Origin: Cryobacterium sp. CG_9.6
GTDB taxonomy: Bacteria; Actinomycetota; Actinomycetes; Actinomycetales; Microbacteriaceae
Direction: 5' to 3'
NCBI RefSeq assembly: GCF_029893365.1
Contig: NZ_JARXUZ010000001.1
Coordinates: 1,302,001 to 1,366,000, forward strand
Length of the DNA: 64,000 nucleotides
A model generated the notes under the pieces. The model saw nothing but the letters and a program-made list of their open reading frames with translations. It did no database searches and was not told the origin of the DNA. Of the stretch, positions 47,661-56,275 are shown one piece after another. Made by a program: the position numbers and the translations under genes. Position 1 is the first letter of the stretch; each line of letters begins with the position of its first letter.

Positions 47661-50642
47661 ATGATTCTCCCCGATGAACCGCTCACGCTACCGCCGAAGC
47701 CGGTGCCTCCACCACCGCCCCCATTTCCGCTCCTCGCGACGCTCGCGCCACTGGGCGCCGCCGCACTAATCTGGTTCGTGACCGGTTCTGCCTTCGCACT
47801 GGTGTTCGCGGTGCTGAGCCCGGTGATTGCCATCGCGAGTATGGCCGACGCGCGACGCACCCAGCGCAAACGAGCGCTTCGTGACGCCGTCACATATGCC
47901 GATGCACTCGAGCAGCTGCGCACGAGCGTTGCGGAACGTCTCGACGGGCAACGCCAGCAGTTGTGCCGGCGCACACCGTCGGTCGCGTGCATTCTGGAGC
48001 AGCCGGTGGGCGTGGGGCGGTGGCGGAGGTCAGGAGCGACAACCGTCAGTCTCGGTCTCGGCACGATCGACAGCGATCTGCGGCTCTCGGCTGCCACGAC
48101 ACCCGGGGAGCAGCGCGAACTTCGGCAGTTTGCCGCGATACTCCCGGGGGCTCCGATCACGGTGGACGCGGTCGGTGGTATCGGGATCATTGGTCCGCCC
48201 GCCCTCACCCGTGCCATGGGGCGATGCGTCCTGGTGCAGCTGTGTCACGCGCTGCCGCCCACCGAATGCGCGGTCTCGTCGCTCACGTTGCCCGGCTGGG
48301 AGTGGCTGACGGGCCTGCCCCACAGTCGCACGGGGGCAACGCACGGCAGTGCCTATTGCCTCGTGGTGGTAGAGGCTCGTTCCGCTCTGGAGGCGCCCGA
48401 GCGCACCCTTCTGACGACGGCGCTGCCTGATACGGTGCTGCCTGATACGGCGCCGGCAACCGGGGGAACGTCCACCGCGCTGGTCATCACTCTGGCGGAG
48501 CACATCGAAGATCTCCCGCCCGGCCCGGCCACCGTGGTGCGCGTTCACGGCCCGCAACGTGCCGTGCTGCTGGCGGCAGACCGGCACACCGACAACCTGG
48601 AGTTTCACCCCGAACTTGTTACCACCGAGGCGGCACTGTGCTTTGCTGTCCACGCGCGGGAGCAGGCTGTGGCTGCGGGGCTTGACGGTGGAAGTACCCT
48701 CATGCCCCGGGTGGTGACCCTCTCCGAGATTGGTCACCTTCACCCGCCGGAGAACGGTCCGGGAGCATCGTCCTCGCTGGCCTGTCTGCTCGGGCGCAGT
48801 GACGGCGGCGACGTGATTGTCGATCTGGTGCGCTCCGGACCTCATGCCGTCGTGGGCGGCACCACGGGAAGTGGCAAGAGCGAGCTGTTGGTGACCTGGA
48901 TCACGGCGCTGGCCGGGAGCTATTCGCCGGCGCAGGTCACGTTTCTCCTCGTGGATTTTAAAGGTGGAGCGGCTTTTCGCCCCCTGCAGACCCTGCCGCA
49001 CTGCGTGGGCCTCATCACTGACCTCGACGCCGGAGCAGCGTCACGTGCTCTCTCGAGCCTCGCTGCCGAACTGCGGTATCGAGAGGGTGTTCTCGCTGCC
49101 GCGCAGGTGAGCGACGTCACGGATGCTCGTCTGTCGCACGGCCCCCAGAGTCTCTCGCGGCTGGTCATCGTGATTGATGAATTTGCCACAATGATCAACG
49201 CCTTCCCCGAGCTGCATGCGCTCTTCGTGGACATTGCCGCCCGCGGACGCTCGTTGGGCGTGCATCTCATCCTGTGCACTCAGCGACCTGCCGGGGTGGT
49301 GAAGGATGCCCTCCTGGCTAACTGCAGCCTGCGACTCTCGCTGCGAGTCAACAACGGGGCTGATAGTCAGGCCGTCATCGGAACGAATGCAGCGGCACTC
49401 ATCTCGCCACAGTTTCCGGGTCGGTGTCTCATCGCGGCATCAGCAGGGGAGCCGACGTCGTGTCAGGTTGCCACCACCGAGCCGACAGACATAGCGGATG
49501 CGCGTGGGGCAGTGTCGAAAACGCAGCTGACCGGGGTGCGACGCCCCTGGCTCGAACCGCTCCCGAGCACCCTGACCGATGTGCATCTCGCCGGAACGGA
49601 CGGTGACATGACGGCGGAGCACGGCAATGATTTTCTGCTGGGACTCCTGGACGAACCGGAACAGCAACGATATCGAGTGGCCCGGTGGAATCCCCAGAGC
49701 GACGGGCATCTTCTGGTCGTGGGTTGTGCCGGATCAGGCAAGAGCAGCCTGCTGCGAACCCTCGCCACTCAGCAGCGGCGGGTGCCGGTCGACCTCGTGT
49801 CCGCCGACGTGGAAGCCACCTGGGACGGGTTGAGTCGTGCCCACTCGGCCCTGGCGGCATCAGCTCCGGATCGAGATCGCGTCCTGGTGCTCGACGACTT
49901 TGATTCCGTGTGCGCCAGGTGGGAAGCGGAGCACCGCTTCAAGGCGCTGGAGATGCTCACAACCATTCTCCGTGATGGTCCGGCCCGCGGACTGACCGTG
50001 GTCATTTCTGTGCAGCGCCTCACGGGTGGGCTGAATAGCCTGACGGCTCTCTGCAGCACTGTCTTGCTCTTACGAATGTCAAGCCTGCAGGAGCACCTCG
50101 CAGCAGGTGGGCAGTCCGCACACTTTGATCCATCCCTTCCGGCTGGTGGTGGTCGCCTCCACGGGTTGCGGGTGCAGTTACTCGCCCCTCCTGCGGGCAC
50201 GACGCCGTCCTGTGTCCGTGAGGTGACGCACCTCGGCGACCAGGCACTGATCGTGGTTTCGTCTGTCCCGGCCGCAACGGCGGCCCTCTGGCGCGCAGCA
50301 CGCGGTCCGGGCGTGCAGGTCGTTGAGATAACGGGTATTCCCACCCTCACGACCTCAGATCGGTTGGAGCTCTCCGATGGTCACGGCGCTCGGGTGGTGA
50401 TTGGCGATGCCGAGGCGTGGCAGGCCCAGTGGGCGCTGCTGTCCACACTCCGTTCCCACCTGCCGATCGTCTTTGATCGCGCCAGCCTCGCGGACTATCG
50501 CGTCATCGGCCGGAGGCGCGACCTGCCTCCAGCGCTCGCGCCGGATCGCGGGCACGTGTGGGTGCTTCAGCCCGACGGCTCCGTGGTGCGGGGCTCCCTG
50601 CCGGTAGCGCCCACACCAACGCCGGGCGGAGATGCAGCCTAG
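47661..50642 (+). CDS. EccC/EssC-like FtsK/SpoIIIE ATPase
   Basis: A 993-residue membrane ATPase. A Pro-rich start is followed by two adjacent hydrophobic helices (about 22-65), as in EccC of type VII secretion. The first ATPase has Walker A G-G-T-T-G-S-G-K-S (K406) and Walker B V-I-V-I-D-E-F (D506, E507), with the FtsK segment D-F-K-G-G-A-A-F. The second has G-C-A-G-S-G-K-S (K694) and V-L-V-L-D-D-F (D745). A third EccC ATPase domain is missing or degenerate. FtsK gamma DNA-reading domain is absent, so protein rather than DNA is the likely substrate. No Shine-Dalgarno is visible before ATG. Confidence 0.88.
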   Translation: MILPDEPLTLPPKPVPPPPPPFPLLATLAPLGAAALIWFVTGSAFALVFAVLSPVIAIASMADARRTQRKRALRDAVTYADALEQLRTSVAERLDGQRQQLCRRTPSVACILEQPVGVGRWRRSGATTVSLGLGTIDSDLRLSAATTPGEQRELRQFAAILPGAPITVDAVGGIGIIGPPALTRAMGRCVLVQLCHALPPTECAVSSLTLPGWEWLTGLPHSRTGATHGSAYCLVVVEARSALEAPERTLLTTALPDTVLPDTAPATGGTSTALVITLAEHIEDLPPGPATVVRVHGPQRAVLLAADRHTDNLEFHPELVTTEAALCFAVHAREQAVAAGLDGGSTLMPRVVTLSEIGHLHPPENGPGASSSLACLLGRSDGGDVIVDLVRSGPHAVVGGTTGSGKSELLVTWITALAGSYSPAQVTFLLVDFKGGAAFRPLQTLPHCVGLITDLDAGAASRALSSLAAELRYREGVLAAAQVSDVTDARLSHGPQSLSRLVIVIDEFATMINAFPELHALFVDIAARGRSLGVHLILCTQRPAGVVKDALLANCSLRLSLRVNNGADSQAVIGTNAAALISPQFPGRCLIAASAGEPTSCQVATTEPTDIADARGAVSKTQLTGVRRPWLEPLPSTLTDVHLAGTDGDMTAEHGNDFLLGLLDEPEQQRYRVARWNPQSDGHLLVVGCAGSGKSSLLRTLATQQRRVPVDLVSADVEATWDGLSRAHSALAASAPDRDRVLVLDDFDSVCARWEAEHRFKALEMLTTILRDGPARGLTVVISVQRLTGGLNSLTALCSTVLLLRMSSLQEHLAAGGQSAHFDPSLPAGGGRLHGLRVQLLAPPAGTTPSCVREVTHLGDQALIVVSSVPAATAALWRAARGPGVQVVEITGIPTLTTSDRLELSDGHGARVVIGDAEAWQAQWALLSTLRSHLPIVFDRASLADYRVIGRRRDLPPALAPDRGHVWVLQPDGSVVRGSLPVAPTPTPGGDAA

Positions 50643-51754
50643 GCGAGAACATCGGCGAGTGAGCGACACTCGAGACCGTGTGCACTGGCGACCGGAGCGC
50701 TCATGATGCTCCCGGCGTAGGTTGTCAGCCCGCGCGCGAGGGAGGAATCCGCGTTGAGGGCGCTCTTCCAGCCCCGGTTGGCAATGGCACGAACGTAGGG
50801 CAGCGTGGCATTGGTCAATGCGTAGGTCGACGTGTGGGGCACCGCGCCGGGCATGTTGGCGACGCAGTAGAAGAGCGACCGGTGCACGGTGAACGTGGGC
50901 TCGGCGTGCGTGGTCGGATGGGAGTCGGCGAAGCATCCGCCCTGATCGACGGCAATGTCCACCAGGACGCTGCCCGGGCGCATGCGTGACACCAGCTCAT
51001 TGCTCACGAGCTTGGGTGCACGGGCCCCGGGGATGAGGACGGAGCCAATGACCATGTCGGCTTCCGAGACAGCCTTGTCGATTTCAAAGCTGTTCGACGC
51101 GATGGTCTTGACCCGACCGAAGTGCAGGGCGTCGAGTTCGCGCAGCCGGAACAGGTTGGTGTCGAGCACGGTGACGTCGGCGCCCAGTCCCAGGGCTACC
51201 TGCATCGCGGCGGTTCCCGCAACGCCACCTCCGAGCACAACGATGCGTGCCGGGTGGGTGCCCGGCACCCCGGGAACCAGGAGTCCGGGGCCACCGTTGG
51301 GTTTGAGCATCACGTTGGCGCCCACAATAGGCGCGAGGCGCCCGGCCACCTCGCTCATGGGGGCGAGGAGCGGCAGCGCTCCGGAGGGAAGCTGCACCGT
51401 TTCGTAGGCAATCGAGGTGACGCCGGCCGACAGCAGCGCCTGCGTGAGCAGTGGCTCCGCCGCGAGGTGCAGATAGGTGAACAGCACCAGGTCGGACCGA
51501 AAGAAGGCGTATTCGCTGTCGACGGGTTCCTTCACCTTGAGCAGCAGGTCCGCAGCAGCCCAGGTGCGGGCAGCATCCGCCAGGATCACGGCGCCTGCCG
51601 CTTCATATGCCTCATCGGGAATGCTGGAGCCGAGGCCGGCTCCGGCCTGAACGAAGACCTCGTGCCCATTCTCGGTGAGTTCGTGAACCCCGGCGGGCGT
51701 GACAGCCACTCGAAATTCGTTGTTCTTCACCTCTGTGGGGATCGCAACCTTCAT
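50639..51754 (-). CDS. ald: Alanine dehydrogenase
   Basis: NAD-dependent interconversion of alanine and pyruvate plus ammonia. 371 residues: opening M-K-V-A-I-P-T-E-V-K-N-N-E-F-R-V, the catalytic lysine in L-L-K-V-K-E-P, H-L-A-A-E-P-L and the nucleotide loop V-V-L-G-G-G-V-A-G. The stop codons of this gene and the convergent FtsK-like gene overlap by 3 nt within a shared CTAG. It starts the catabolic region on the minus strand. Confidence 0.95.
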   Translation of the reverse strand: MKVAIPTEVKNNEFRVAVTPAGVHELTENGHEVFVQAGAGLGSSIPDEAYEAAGAVILADAARTWAAADLLLKVKEPVDSEYAFFRSDLVLFTYLHLAAEPLLTQALLSAGVTSIAYETVQLPSGALPLLAPMSEVAGRLAPIVGANVMLKPNGGPGLLVPGVPGTHPARIVVLGGGVAGTAAMQVALGLGADVTVLDTNLFRLRELDALHFGRVKTIASNSFEIDKAVSEADMVIGSVLIPGARAPKLVSNELVSRMRPGSVLVDIAVDQGGCFADSHPTTHAEPTFTVHRSLFYCVANMPGAVPHTSTYALTNATLPYVRAIANRGWKSALNADSSLARGLTTYAGSIMSAPVASAHGLECRSLADVLA

Positions 51755-51886
51755 GGTGCTCCTCGATCACCGGCATCGCCCGGGGACGACCCTGTCCCTG
51801 CCTGAAACTAGGTTATCCCCGCGCACGTCCCTGCGACGGATGAATTTGGCAGGAGCAGGTACGCGCGAGCAGGTAGGGACGAGCAG

Positions 51887-52879
51887 CTAGGTGTAGCTGG
51901 GACGGATCGAACCCACGGGCTTGCCGCCGCCGGTGACCGTGAGTCCGAGCTCAGAAATCGTCGCGTCGACATCTGCTCGAGAAAGGGCTCCGGCGTCGGC
52001 CAGCAGGCTCAGAGCCACAACGGCACCCGCACGCAGGTTGCCGTCCAGAATCTTCAACGCTACCGTCATGCCGTTGTCAGCCGATGCCACCATGATTCCC
52101 TCGGCACCACCCTTCATGAACAGACCCAGCCGATCGATGATCACGCTGTCGGAATGTCCGGGACCGGCAATGACCCAGCCGTTTTCGCGAACCGCTTCGG
52201 CAAGAAAACCAGCCTCGCGGTAAATGGCAAAGGGTGAGGTGGACTTCGACGTGGCAATGCGAGCGATGCCGCGCGCCAGACCGGTCAGCGACAGGGCATG
52301 CACGGGAGCGCCGCACCCGTCGATCCCGGAGGCCACCGGGCGCTCGCCGGTAAAGCGTTCCACCACGTCGAGAATGCGCTTTTGGAGCGGATGTTCCGGG
52401 TCGAGATACCCGTTGAGGGCCCAGCCGTTCTGCACGCACGCCACCAGCATGGCGGCGTGCTTGCCCGAGCATTCCATGTGCACGGCAGCGGGACCGGCGC
52501 CGGCGCGCACGAGTTCGTCCCGGGTCGTGGAATCGATGGGCCAGGCGGCCGGGCAGCCCAGGGCGGATTCGGTGATGCCCGCACGAGCCAGCAGCCCGCG
52601 CACCAGATCGGTGTGCTTCGTCGTGCCGACGTGGCTGGCGGTGGCGATTGCCGCGTCTTCCCCGCGCAGAGCGACGCCGCTGGACATCACGGCGATCGCC
52701 TGGAAGGGCTTCATGGCTGACCGCGGAAAGACCGGTGTCTCGATGTCGCCGAGAGCACGCAGAACCTCACCGTTCGCCCCCAGCACCACAGCCGAACCGG
52801 CATGCCGGGACTCGACAAAGCCGCTGCGCTCAACGACGGCGAGCTCGACGGCATCCGTTATGGTGAAGGTTTCTGACAC
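51887..52879 (-). CDS. Asparaginase (AnsA/Asparaginase_II family)
   Basis: Hydrolyses asparagine to aspartate and ammonia. The 330-residue protein belongs to the Rhizobium etli AnsA-type family: F-P-R-S-A-M-K-P-F-Q-A, H-M-E-C-S-G-K-H-A-A-M-L and G-I-D-G-C-G-A-P are its hallmark segments. It is unrelated to the E. coli type I/II enzymes. It lies 45 nt downstream of gabT on the same strand, so co-transcription is likely. Confidence 0.9.
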   Translation of the reverse strand: MSETFTITDAVELAVVERSGFVESRHAGSAVVLGANGEVLRALGDIETPVFPRSAMKPFQAIAVMSSGVALRGEDAAIATASHVGTTKHTDLVRGLLARAGITESALGCPAAWPIDSTTRDELVRAGAGPAAVHMECSGKHAAMLVACVQNGWALNGYLDPEHPLQKRILDVVERFTGERPVASGIDGCGAPVHALSLTGLARGIARIATSKSTSPFAIYREAGFLAEAVRENGWVIAGPGHSDSVIIDRLGLFMKGGAEGIMVASADNGMTVALKILDGNLRAGAVVALSLLADAGALSRADVDATISELGLTVTGGGKPVGSIRPSYT

Positions 52880-52924
52880 GGTAATACTCCTGGCCTGCTG
52901 GTTGTCGGACGGACGGTGTGCGGT

Positions 52925-54307
52925 TTAGAGCGCAGCCATGGCGTCGTCGATCACCGAGAGGGCGTCCGCGATCAGCACATCGGTCAGGGCCAAGCTCGGC
53001 AGAAAGCGCAGAACGTTGCCGTAGGTTCCAGCCGTGAGCAGCAGCACGCCGTGAGCCGCGGCGTACGCGGAGATGGCGGATACCGCTGCGGCGTTGGGCA
53101 GCTTGGTGGTGTCGCCGGTGCCAGCCTGGACGAGTTCAATGGCCATCATGGCCCCGCGTCCGCGAATCTCCCCAATGATGTCGTACTTGTTCTTCAAAGC
53201 GGTGAGGCCAGCGGTGAGTGTGGCGCCGATGCGCTCACCCTCGGCGAGAAGGTTGTTGGCTTCGATTGCTTCGAAGACAGCCACGGCGGCTGCACACGAG
53301 ACGGGATTTCCACCGAACGTGCCGCCCAGGCCGCCGGGCTGTGACGCGTCGAGAATTTCGGCGCGGCCCGTGACGGCGGCCAGTGGGAAGCCACCGGCAA
53401 TGCCCTTGGCAGAGAGAACGAGGTCGGGAATCAAACCGAAGTGCTCGCTGGCAAAGTACTTTCCGGTGCGACCCATTCCGCTCTGAATCTCGTCGGCGAT
53501 CATGACAACGCCGTTGTTCGTGCACCACACCTGCAGGGCCGGGAGGTAACCGTCGGCGGGAACCATGAAGCCACCCTCACCCTGGATGGGCTCCACCACG
53601 AGGCAGGCCAGGTCGGACGCGCCGATGACCTTTTCCAAGTAGGCGATGGTGCGCGTGGCGGCATCCGCTCCGCTGAGTCCGTCGTGATACGGGTAGGAGC
53701 TCGGTGCGTGATACACGTCGCTGGCGAGCGGGCCGTAGCCGGTGGCGTAGGGGGCGGCCTTGTAGTTCATGGCCATGGTGAGCACCGTGCGGCCGTGGTA
53801 AGCGTGGTCGAGAACGGCCACCGCGCGTCGGCCGGTGTACTTGCGAGCGATCTTCACACCGTTTTCTACGGCTTCGGCTCCCGAGTTAATGAGCACCGAC
53901 TTCTTGGCGAAATCACCGGGGGTGTGCTGGGCGAGGAGTTCGGCAACGCGCACGTACTCCTCGTAGGGGGTCACCGTGAAAAGGGTGTGGATGAATTCTT
54001 CGGCCTGGCCCACCGCGGCAGCGACAACGCTCGACTCGGTGTGGCCAATGGTGGTCACGCCGATGCCGGCACCCAGGTCGATGAACTGGTTGCCGTCAAC
54101 GTCGACGACAATCGCACCGTTTGCCTTCTTGATGTAGACGGGGAGCATCGAGTTAACACCGCTCGACACGACGCTCAGGCGGCGAGCATGAAGCTCGGCC
54201 GACTTCGGACCGGGGATGGCGGTCACAATCTTTCGTTCCTGCGGCACCGTGTAGGTGGCGGAGGGAGCGGGGGATACGGCGGGCGCGGCGGCGAGAGTGT
54301 CTGTCAT
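52925..54307 (-). CDS. gabT: 4-aminobutyrate aminotransferase, copy 1
   Basis: PLP class III aminotransferase moving the amino group of GABA to 2-oxoglutarate. 460 residues. Key parts are N-S-G-A-E-A-V-E-N, the H-A-Y-H-G-R-T loop, E-P-I-Q-G-E-G-G, D-E-I-Q-S-G-M-G-R-T-G-K and the PLP lysine in S-A-K-G-I-A-G-G-F-P. It is about 24 residues longer at the N-terminus than copy 2 (61718-63064). It is divergent from the osmC gene with a 77-bp gap. Confidence 0.92.
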   Translation of the reverse strand: MTDTLAAAPAVSPAPSATYTVPQERKIVTAIPGPKSAELHARRLSVVSSGVNSMLPVYIKKANGAIVVDVDGNQFIDLGAGIGVTTIGHTESSVVAAAVGQAEEFIHTLFTVTPYEEYVRVAELLAQHTPGDFAKKSVLINSGAEAVENGVKIARKYTGRRAVAVLDHAYHGRTVLTMAMNYKAAPYATGYGPLASDVYHAPSSYPYHDGLSGADAATRTIAYLEKVIGASDLACLVVEPIQGEGGFMVPADGYLPALQVWCTNNGVVMIADEIQSGMGRTGKYFASEHFGLIPDLVLSAKGIAGGFPLAAVTGRAEILDASQPGGLGGTFGGNPVSCAAAVAVFEAIEANNLLAEGERIGATLTAGLTALKNKYDIIGEIRGRGAMMAIELVQAGTGDTTKLPNAAAVSAISAYAAAHGVLLLTAGTYGNVLRFLPSLALTDVLIADALSVIDDAMAAL

Positions 54308-54384
54308 GGTGACTTCAGTTTACCGACCCTGTGCTGGTGGAACCGTGAGGGCCTGCAAGAATCTTGTATGAGCGAGGGAGACAC

Positions 54385-54873
54385 GTGAACGGAGTGCACG
54401 AATATGCGGTGCGGGTGGAGTGGACCGGCAATCGCGGCACGGGAACGAACCACTACAAGGCGTATGGCCGTGATCACCTGATTACTCCGGCGGGGCGGGC
54501 ATCCGCCGCTAAGCCTCCGATCCTCGGCTCGTCGGATTCCACATTTCACGGGGATAACGATCGGTGGAATCCCGAAGAGCTCCTGCTCGCTGCGCTCAGC
54601 CAGTGTCATCTGCTGTCGTATCTGCACGTCGCGGCGCGCAATGGTGTGACGGTAACCGCTTACACGGATGCCCCGCTCGGCACGATGGAGCAGGTTGCTG
54701 GCGGCGGGGGACACTTCACGACCGTGACGCTCCGACCGCGCGTGAGTATTGCCGGCCCGGCACAGGTTGATTTCGCCCAGTCCCTGCACGCCGAGGCAGC
54801 CCGCGAATGTTTTATCGCTGCCTCCGTCAACTTTCCCGTTCTGCATCAGGCAGAAACGGTCGCAGCCCTGTAG
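54385..54873 (+). CDS. OsmC/Ohr family protein
   Basis: GTG 54385 (GAGGGAG upstream) gives 162 residues. The two redox cysteines of the OsmC/Ohr fold are visible: Cys73 in A-L-S-Q-C-H-L-L-S-Y and Cys142 in A-R-E-C-F-I-A-A-S-V-N-F-P-V. Such proteins reduce organic hydroperoxides. The Tyr/His pattern suggests the OsmC or YhfA-like subgroup more than classic Ohr. The gene is divergent from gabT; a decayed copy of the same pair lies at 59.8-59.9 kb. Confidence 0.88.
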   Translation: MNGVHEYAVRVEWTGNRGTGTNHYKAYGRDHLITPAGRASAAKPPILGSSDSTFHGDNDRWNPEELLLAALSQCHLLSYLHVAARNGVTVTAYTDAPLGTMEQVAGGGGHFTTVTLRPRVSIAGPAQVDFAQSLHAEAARECFIAASVNFPVLHQAETVAAL

Positions 54874-54910
54874 CCGCGCTGCCGTTCAGCAGTGCAGCCG
54901 GGACGGGGCA

Positions 54911-56143
54911 TCAGTCGCGCGCAAGCCGCGCGGCGCGCAGTGCTATGAACAATTCCGCAGCATCCACGGGGCGGGTCACCGAGCGGCCCGTGAGCGCAGC
55001 GAGTCTGGTCAGTCGATGCAGCACCGTATTGCGATGGCAGTGAATCAGGCGGGCCGCTTCGCTGGTGGAGCCGTTCGCCTCGAACCAGGCGGCGAGGGTA
55101 TCGAGCAGCAGGTCGGATTCCCGGCCACCGATCGCGTTGAGGGAGCCGAGAATGGTGGCGCGGGCCTCCGCCGCTGAGGCCGGGTCGCGCACGATCAGCA
55201 GGTCCAGAGGTGCGGAGTCGTACCGGTGTGCGCCCACGCTGCCGTTCGGAATGCACCGGAGGGACAGGCGAGCCTGGGTCACCGCGTCGCGGGCACCGGT
55301 AAGGCTCGAAAAGGTTCGGCTGACACCGATACGTGATGCCGCACGCTCGGAAACGATGTGAACTGCAATCGCTGTATCCGTGTCGAGGACGCACGCGAGC
55401 AGGCCCACGAATTCACCCTTCCCTGTGGCCCACGCCGAGTGGATGCCGGCCGCACGTAGTCGGGGTGTGACTCCCGGCATCGGGTCATCGCCTGTGCCAC
55501 TACCCTCCGCTGCGACCACAAGATAGGTGGCCTGCTCGGGGAGGCCCAGTGCGCGCAGCACGCGGGGAATGTCGCGTGTGGCGGTGTCGCCCTCGAGCAG
55601 GCTGGCCAACTTCACGCTTTTTGCCTGCTGGTCCTTGCGGTCGAGGTCGTCCATGACCTCGCGATAGGCCTCGGCGGCCGCATTGGAATACTCATCGATG
55701 ATCCCCCACACGGAGGAGGAGACCTGGAGGAGGGTTTCGGAGCTTTGCGGGGAGGTGAGCGACCGCGTCATCATCTCCTCCCATAAGAGCAAACCGGCGA
55801 GGCGGTAGGCGTGCAGGAGTCCGGCCATCGGAATATTCGATGCCGCCTTGACGCGTCCCGCCCGCCGCGGAGCCTCGAGCGAACGAGTGCTTCCGGCCAG
55901 GCCCCGAAGGAGGGCTTCGATGTTTTCGGTCACCACCGACTCGAGGACGTGCAGTTCAAGCGTGCTCTCGGCATAGGAATGCTCCCCGTGGAGAATCTGA
56001 TCAACGATTCGGGCGGAGAGGGCCGGCACGGAATCAAGAAGGTCCGTGAAAAGCGCCCGTGCGTTCGCGTCCAGTCCGTTCGAGACGGTGGCGGGATCGT
56101 TCGAACGGTGGGTCAGTGCAATGGCGGAGTCCAGAGTGCGCAT
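54911..56143 (-). CDS. PucR/CdaR-type transcriptional regulator
   Basis: A 410-residue regulator. The C-terminus has the PucR helix-turn-helix ([20 protein letters not shown] ... H-R-N-T-V-L-H-R-L). The rest is a GGDEF-like CdaR domain (L-L-A-C-V-L-D) and an N-terminal helical part. GabR of Corynebacterium glutamicum, activator of GABA use, belongs to this family. It is divergent from the aldehyde dehydrogenase gene and probably controls it. Confidence 0.88.
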   Translation of the reverse strand: MRTLDSAIALTHRSNDPATVSNGLDANARALFTDLLDSVPALSARIVDQILHGEHSYAESTLELHVLESVVTENIEALLRGLAGSTRSLEAPRRAGRVKAASNIPMAGLLHAYRLAGLLLWEEMMTRSLTSPQSSETLLQVSSSVWGIIDEYSNAAAEAYREVMDDLDRKDQQAKSVKLASLLEGDTATRDIPRVLRALGLPEQATYLVVAAEGSGTGDDPMPGVTPRLRAAGIHSAWATGKGEFVGLLACVLDTDTAIAVHIVSERAASRIGVSRTFSSLTGARDAVTQARLSLRCIPNGSVGAHRYDSAPLDLLIVRDPASAAEARATILGSLNAIGGRESDLLLDTLAAWFEANGSTSEAARLIHCHRNTVLHRLTRLAALTGRSVTRPVDAAELFIALRAARLARD

Positions 56144-56176
56144 GCAGGAACAGTAGCGTCATTTCTCCGTGACGTG

Positions 56177-56192
56177 TTGTGCAGCGGCACAA
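56177..56192. promoter_or_regulatory. Inverted repeat, candidate PucR operator
   Basis: TTGTGC-AGCG-GCACAA is a perfect 6-bp inverted repeat in the 132-bp gap between the divergent PucR and aldehyde dehydrogenase genes, 34 nt before the regulator's start on the minus strand. Confidence 0.5.
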
Positions 56193-56248
56193 TGCATCGA
56201 GCACAGGTCAGGGCCGCTGCCTATCGGATCCTGACCTGAAACGGTGCA

Positions 56249-56265
56249 TGATCGACACACGATCA
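56249..56265. promoter_or_regulatory. Second inverted repeat before the aldehyde dehydrogenase gene
   Basis: TGATCG-ACACA-CGATCA, perfect 6-bp arms with a 5-nt centre. It ends where the AAAGGAG ribosome site (56265-56271) begins, so it could be an operator or a translation-blocking hairpin. Confidence 0.4.
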
Positions 56266-56275
56266 AAGGAGATCC

